Positions 50,764 through 54,621 of a stretch of DNA of 54,621 nt are shown one piece after another. The stretch lies in the NCBI GenBank assembly GCA_049656905.1, contig JBASMO010000251.1:1-54621 (forward strand). The letters run 5' to 3'. The position numbers and the translations under genes were made by a program. Position 1 is the first letter of the stretch. Each line of letters starts with the position of its first letter. The notes below the pieces were generated by a model, which was not told where the DNA came from, did no database searches, and saw only the letters and a list, made by a program, of their open reading frames with translations. This DNA is from DTU018 sp003444615 (GTDB taxonomy: Bacteria > Bacillota > Syntrophomonadia > Syntrophomonadales > Syntrophomonadaceae).

Positions 50764-52377
50764 TTATTCTGCTGAAATCCAGTAACTATAATGGGGCTGT
50801 CCGCCATAATGAACCTCAATTTCTTTATCAGGATATTCTTTTTGCAGTCGCTCCAATAAAGCCTGGGCATCATCTTCAGTTATACCCTCGCCATATAGCA
50901 GGGTAATCAACTCGCTGTCTTCGTTAAGCATTTCTTTTAATAAACCTACAACTGCCTCTTCGGCATTGGGACTGGTTAAAACTACCTTATCCTGAATAAG
51001 CCCAATGGTATCGCCCTCTTTAATAGTAAGTCCATTGACAGCTGAATCACGAACTGCATAAGTAACCTCCCCATATATTACATTGTCGATATGGGAAGTC
51101 ATCTCTTCCGCCACTGCTTCGATATCTCCTTCCGCATCATAAGCAATCAAAGCAGTTATGGCCTGCATCACGGATCGAGTAGGAACTACTACCACCTTTT
51201 TGCCACACAGTTCCACTACCTGCTGGGCAGCCATAATTATATTGCTGTTATTGGGGAGAATAATAACTGTTTGTGCATCCACCTGGTTACAGGCATTTAG
51301 CAAATCCTCGGTGCTGGGATTCATGGTTTGCCCGCCCTCTACTAATAAATCAACTCCCAAGCTTTCCAAAATCTCTCCTACCCCATCTCCGGCAGAAACA
51401 GCTACCAACCCTATGCTCTTCTGGTTATCCCCAGCTTCCTCAACTAGCAAGCGATGTTCATGAGCTTCCTCCAGCATATTGTTGATTTTTATATCACTTA
51501 ACTGACCCCATTGCAGACAGGTCTCTAATACTTTGCCGGGATGATTGGAATGAACATGGACTTTGAGCAGATCATCACCGCCTACCACCAGCAAAGAGTC
51601 CCCCAAAGGAGCTAAATGATCCCGCACATCCAGAGGGTCTAGGTCCTGTCCTTTAATCAGTACCTCAGTACAGTATTGAAAATCCAATTCAATATCTTCC
51701 CTGGATATGGTCACCTCTGCAGGAGTCTGTTCACGGTACTGTTCCAGTTTAATCTCCCGCTCTTGAGCCAGACCCTCTACAAAACCTTCCAGGAAAAAAA
51801 GAAATCCACGCCCTCCGGCATCAACTACCCCCGCTTCTTTGAGTATAGGCAGCATGGAAGGTGTCCGGGCTAAAGTAGTATGCCCAGCTTCAATTCCTGC
51901 CAGTAATACGGCCATAATATCATCATTCTTCTTGGCCTCAGCTTCACAAGCCCGGCCAATTTCACGGGATACGGTTAGTATGGTTCCTTCCACTGGCTTC
52001 ATAACTGCCTCATAAGCAGTGTCAGCTCCAGCCTTTAAGGCCTGGGCTATATCCATCGCCCCAGCCTGTTCTTTGCCTTCCAAAACCCGGGCCATACCTC
52101 GGAAAATTTGGGATAGGATAACCCCAGAATTGCCCCGAGCTCCCATTAAAGATCCCATGGAAACAGACTTAGCTAGTTTGCCCAAAGGCTGGTCCCGATT
52201 CTTTTCGCCTTCCCGTACAGCTGACATGAGAGTCAAATACATATTGGTACCAGTATCTCCATCGGGTACCGGAAAGACATTAAGAAGGTCAACGCTGTCG
52301 CGATTATGTTCAAGTTTAATGCAACCGGCCTTAATGCTTCTAATGAAATCATTACCGGTCATAACAAATAGACTCAA
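50764..52377 (-). CDS. fakA: fatty acid kinase catalytic subunit FakA / YloV (DAK2 domain)
   Basis: A 537-residue DhaL-type kinase. The N-terminal DAK2 domain (about 5-200) has the ADP/metal motif VFPVPDGDTGTNMYLT and the MGARGNSGVILSQIFRGM loop. The remaining residues contain the EDM-like middle domain and the C-terminal domain with IILPNNSNIIMAAQQ. With a FakB lipid-binding protein it phosphorylates fatty acids. The start is TTG 52377 (GGGGAGG nine bases upstream); an in-frame ATG 15 bp later lacks a site. It follows the Asp23 gene by 15 bp. Confidence 0.92.
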   Translation of the reverse strand: MSLFVMTGNDFIRSIKAGCIKLEHNRDSVDLLNVFPVPDGDTGTNMYLTLMSAVREGEKNRDQPLGKLAKSVSMGSLMGARGNSGVILSQIFRGMARVLEGKEQAGAMDIAQALKAGADTAYEAVMKPVEGTILTVSREIGRACEAEAKKNDDIMAVLLAGIEAGHTTLARTPSMLPILKEAGVVDAGGRGFLFFLEGFVEGLAQEREIKLEQYREQTPAEVTISREDIELDFQYCTEVLIKGQDLDPLDVRDHLAPLGDSLLVVGGDDLLKVHVHSNHPGKVLETCLQWGQLSDIKINNMLEEAHEHRLLVEEAGDNQKSIGLVAVSAGDGVGEILESLGVDLLVEGGQTMNPSTEDLLNACNQVDAQTVIILPNNSNIIMAAQQVVELCGKKVVVVPTRSVMQAITALIAYDAEGDIEAVAEEMTSHIDNVIYGEVTYAVRDSAVNGLTIKEGDTIGLIQDKVVLTSPNAEEAVVGLLKEMLNEDSELITLLYGEGITEDDAQALLERLQKEYPDKEIEVHYGGQPHYSYWISAE

Positions 52378-52392
52378 AACCCTGTTCCTCCC

Positions 52393-52755
52393 CTATTTTT
52401 CGCCTAGTACCTTTACTCCTTTAACATTTACATTCACCTGGGCTATGGTTATACCAGCATTATTTTCTAAAACATAAGCCACTTTTTGCATTACATTATG
52501 GGCTACTTCATGGATCTTGATCCCGTATCCCACGATAACATGAACATCTACAATCAATCCCTGATCTGATGAGCGTACTGACACGCCTTTGCGGATAGAA
52601 TCTACTCCCAGGATGCTCCAAAATCCAGATTGTATATCCTGGGCCACCATTCCTACCAGACCATAGCAATCAATTGCCGCAAGTCCAGCAATGGTTTCAA
52701 TAACTTCGCGTCCCACAGTTATTTCACCCAATTCAGTTTGCTTGATTTTGAACAT
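52393..52755 (-). CDS. Asp23/Gls24 family envelope-stress protein (YloU)
   Basis: A 120-residue protein with the Asp23 pattern GEITVGREVIETIAGLAAIDCYGLVGM and a C-terminal NVNVKGVKV. The family associates with the membrane or with alkaline shock and pairs with fakA in Firmicutes. AGGAGG precedes the ATG. It diverges from rpmB across about 120 bp. Confidence 0.92.
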   Translation of the reverse strand: MFKIKQTELGEITVGREVIETIAGLAAIDCYGLVGMVAQDIQSGFWSILGVDSIRKGVSVRSSDQGLIVDVHVIVGYGIKIHEVAHNVMQKVAYVLENNAGITIAQVNVNVKGVKVLGEK

Positions 52756-52879
52756 GATGGTACCCTCCTATCTATCCATATTTAATTCTCTGGTGGTTAG
52801 TTTATTCCTTCTTCTTGCCCTTTCCAATACCTTCTGCTAAAATAGTTAAGTGCATTGTCAATGAGAGGGGGCGTCACTT

Positions 52880-53068
52880 GTGGCTAAATGCGAAGTTTGC
52901 GGAAAAGGCGTTACGTTTGGTAAAAAATATAGCCACTCCCATATAAGGACCAGCCGGGATTGGAAACCAAATGTCCAGAGAGTTAAAATAATCGAAAATG
53001 GAACTCCCCGCCGGATCTATGTTTGTACTCGCTGCCTGAGATCAGGCAAAGTTCAAAGAGCCATATAA
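52880..53068 (+). CDS. rpmB: 50S ribosomal protein L28
   Basis: A 62-residue ribosomal protein starting with GTG 52880 after GAGAGGGGG: AKCEVCGKGVTFGKKYSHSH, then RRIYVCTRCLRSGKV. CxxC pairs (CEVC, CTRC) give the zinc-binding C+ form, parallel to L32 in this window. The rpmB/asp23/fakA/recG order is as in B. subtilis. Confidence 0.95.
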   Translation: MAKCEVCGKGVTFGKKYSHSHIRTSRDWKPNVQRVKIIENGTPRRIYVCTRCLRSGKVQRAI

Positions 53069-53075
53069 CCTTAAG

Positions 53076-53107
53076 AAGCCTTAGTTCAGCCTAAGGCTTT
53101 TGCTTTT
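53076..53107. terminator. bidirectional terminator between rpmB and hslO
   Basis: Perfect arms AAGCCTTAG / CTAAGGCTT with a 6-nt loop. The plus strand continues TTTGCTTTTTT. The minus-strand arm contains the hslO stop codon. Confidence 0.8.
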
Positions 53108-53978
53108 TTATAGTCGCTATTTCCTCCTGAGTAAAACCATATACTTCATTACAGAAGTTACAACACACCTCTAACTTACCTACACTTGCTTCAATCTCCT
53201 GCAATTCTTCAGATGATAAACTGGCCATTATGCGGGCCAAACGCTCATGACTGCAGTTGCACTTAAACTGCAAAGGCTTTTCTCCTACTAGTTTATAGGG
53301 TATATCCTGCATAATCTGTTCCATGATTTCTTCTAAAGAAGACGATTTATCCAAGAGATAACTAATAGGTCCCAGTGAAAAAACTTGCCGTTCTATTTTC
53401 TCCAACACCTTATCATCGGCTCCGGGCATAGCCTGGACAAAAAGCCCCCCGGCTGCCTTTATGGATAAATCAGGAGCTACCAGCACACCTAACGATATTA
53501 GGGAAGGAATCTGTTCAGAGACTAAAAAATAGTTGGCAAAATCCTCCCCTATTTCACCACTCACCAGTGGAACTCTGCCTATAAAGGGCTGTCTTAGCCC
53601 CATATCCTTTATAACCTCTAAAAAGCCGTCCCGGCCTACCAGTGCCCCTACGGCAAGTTTACCAGGGGATTGGGGAGGTAAATCCGCCTGAGGATTAGAA
53701 ATCAAGGCTCTACCGTTGCCATGGGCATCAGCGGTAGCCACAATTGGTCCAGAAATACCTCCACCATCGATTCTGACCGTTAAGGTATCCTTGTCACCTT
53801 TAAGATCACTACCCATCATTAAAGCCGCAGTAAGAACACGCCCCATTGCCGCCGAAGCGGTGGCGGAGGTCTGGTGGCGCTGGTGGGCTTCTTGTACAGC
53901 CCCGGTAGTATGAGATAGTATGAGGCGAACCTGTTGGTCCCCATCAACGGCTTTTATTAAGTAATCCTTGTTGAGCAT
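53091..53978 (-). CDS. hslO: redox-regulated chaperone Hsp33
   Basis: A 295-residue chaperone activated by oxidation. The C-terminal zinc switch has Cys240, Cys242 (KCNCSHE), Cys273 and Cys276 (CNFC), all present, so the redox trigger is intact. The N-terminal core has ATASAAMGRVLTAALMMG and KLAVGALVGRDGFLEVIKDMG, as expected. The stop lies inside the shared terminator stem. Confidence 0.95.
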   Translation of the reverse strand: MLNKDYLIKAVDGDQQVRLILSHTTGAVQEAHQRHQTSATASAAMGRVLTAALMMGSDLKGDKDTLTVRIDGGGISGPIVATADAHGNGRALISNPQADLPPQSPGKLAVGALVGRDGFLEVIKDMGLRQPFIGRVPLVSGEIGEDFANYFLVSEQIPSLISLGVLVAPDLSIKAAGGLFVQAMPGADDKVLEKIERQVFSLGPISYLLDKSSSLEEIMEQIMQDIPYKLVGEKPLQFKCNCSHERLARIMASLSSEELQEIEASVGKLEVCCNFCNEVYGFTQEEIATIKKQKP

Positions 53979-54129
53979 AATTGTAGTGCCTTTCTTTAAG
54001 CTGATTTCTCCTTAGTAATTATACCCGTAATTATACTATTTTCAAAAACAAGTTGAAAAGCAAGGCAGGATTTACTAATAAAGTCTGGAAGAATAAGGAC
54101 AAAAGCTTTATTAGAAGGAGGAAATAGAC

Positions 54130-54621
54130 TTGGCTATCTATGAATTCGAAGGTAAACGGCCAATTATAGGGGTCTCATCCTTTATACATCCCCAAGCGGT
54201 GGTAATTGGTGAGGTGGAAATAGGTGATAACTGTTATATCGGCGCCGGGGCTGTAGTACGAGGTGATTATGGTAAAATCGTGGTGGGCAGCGGCAGCAAT
54301 ATCCAAGAAAACTGTACCTTGCATTCTGAGCCCGATACTATAGCTATTTTGGAGGAAAACGTATTGGTAGGACACGCGGCCATTGTACATGGTCCCTGCC
54401 TTATCAAGCACAACGCTACTATTGGAATGGGTTCTATAGTCTCTTCCAATACTGAAGTGGGAGAGGAAAGCCTGTTGGCTGCCGGTAGTATACTCCCCCC
54501 CGGGAAAAGCGTTCCTCCTAGAAAAATAGCCATGGGTAATCCAGCCCGGGTAGTAAAAGATATGGATGATTATAACTTGGTTTATAATCAGGTAGCGGTT
54601 AAGCTCTATCAAGATCTGGCC
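54130..54621 (+). CDS. gamma-carbonic-anhydrase-like hexapeptide-repeat protein (partial, runs off the right edge)
   Basis: A left-handed beta-helix protein of the gamma-CA/PaaY family, 164 codons visible without stop. Start TTG 54130 is set by AAGGAGG eight bases upstream. Hexapeptide turns occur throughout (AVVIGEVEIGDNCYIGAGA). Zinc ligands fit the family: His in NCTLHSE, and the two His of GHAAIVHG. The C-terminal helix (YNLVYNQVAVKLYQDLA) is nearly complete, so few residues are missing. Activity as carbonic anhydrase is unproven in most members. Confidence 0.88.
   Translation, partial: MAIYEFEGKRPIIGVSSFIHPQAVVIGEVEIGDNCYIGAGAVVRGDYGKIVVGSGSNIQENCTLHSEPDTIAILEENVLVGHAAIVHGPCLIKHNATIGMGSIVSSNTEVGEESLLAAGSILPPGKSVPPRKIAMGNPARVVKDMDDYNLVYNQVAVKLYQDLA

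Noticed and set aside
54175..54612. 145-codon and 88-codon frames antisense to the gamma-carbonic-anhydrase-like gene
   Set aside because: The plus strand encodes a clear hexapeptide-repeat protein with ribosome site; the antisense frames have no motif or start signal.
1..54621. CRISPR arrays, transposons, prophage, tRNA or rRNA genes
   Set aside because: No direct-repeat array, transposase, integrase, inverted-repeat-bounded element, tRNA cloverleaf or rRNA segment was recognised on reading both strands.

Overview
The window reads as chromosomal core DNA of an anaerobic, endospore-forming Gram-positive bacterium (Clostridia). Evidence for this is the Firmicutes gene order, the spore genes (ylbJ, gpr, an alpha/beta SASP and a small SASP-like gene), tRNA-sensing T-box leaders, and a 6S RNA between aspS and tcdA as in Bacillus subtilis. 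A syntrophic or fermentative lifestyle (Syntrophomonas-like) is suggested by pta-ackA, phenylacetate-CoA ligase, a CoA-transferase/GNAT fusion and molybdenum-cofactor genes; this placement is inference, not proof. No transposon, prophage, CRISPR array, rRNA or tRNA gene was seen. Most genes lie on the minus strand.

Left part (1-17.8 kb, all minus). A secreted Leu/Gly-repeat protein (cut by the window edge) follows a small membrane protein. Next come phenylacetate-CoA ligase with a double-ACT protein, and tcdA, 6S RNA, aspS, hisS, hemZ, pheA and aroF. The aroF-pheA-hemZ-hisS-aspS run starts with an unusual T-box leader that has one specifier domain (apparently Phe, UUC) and two antiterminator/terminator modules in series. 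Upstream are an MBL-fold hydrolase, dtd, rel and recJ.

Middle (18-24.4 kb, mixed strands). This is a molybdenum-cofactor cluster: moeA, a MoeA fused to a molybdate-binding-like domain, a decayed third MoeA fragment with an in-frame TGA, mobB and a DUF134 regulator. A two-domain P-loop protein and a CDGSH iron-sulfur protein flank it.

24.4-28.2 kb: mtnP-mtnA-class II aldolase-mtaD form a compact salvage operon for the radical-SAM by-product 5'-deoxyadenosine and for methylthioadenosine (DHAP-shunt type). The phosphorylase carries residues expected for 6-oxopurine substrates, which fits deamination before phosphorolysis.

28.2-40.2 kb (all minus): ftsY, smc, birA, an Elp3-like radical SAM gene, rnc, acpP, plsX, rpmF, yceD, ackA and pta. 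40.3-46.5 kb: tmcAL, a patatin, ylbJ, a coiled-coil protein and rsmD, which is the B. subtilis ylb neighbourhood with gaps, then gpr behind a near-consensus sigma-G promoter, and SASP genes. 46.6-54.6 kb: CoA-transferase/GNAT fusion, recG, fakA, an Asp23 protein, rpmB, hslO and the start of a gamma-carbonic-anhydrase-like gene cut by the right edge.
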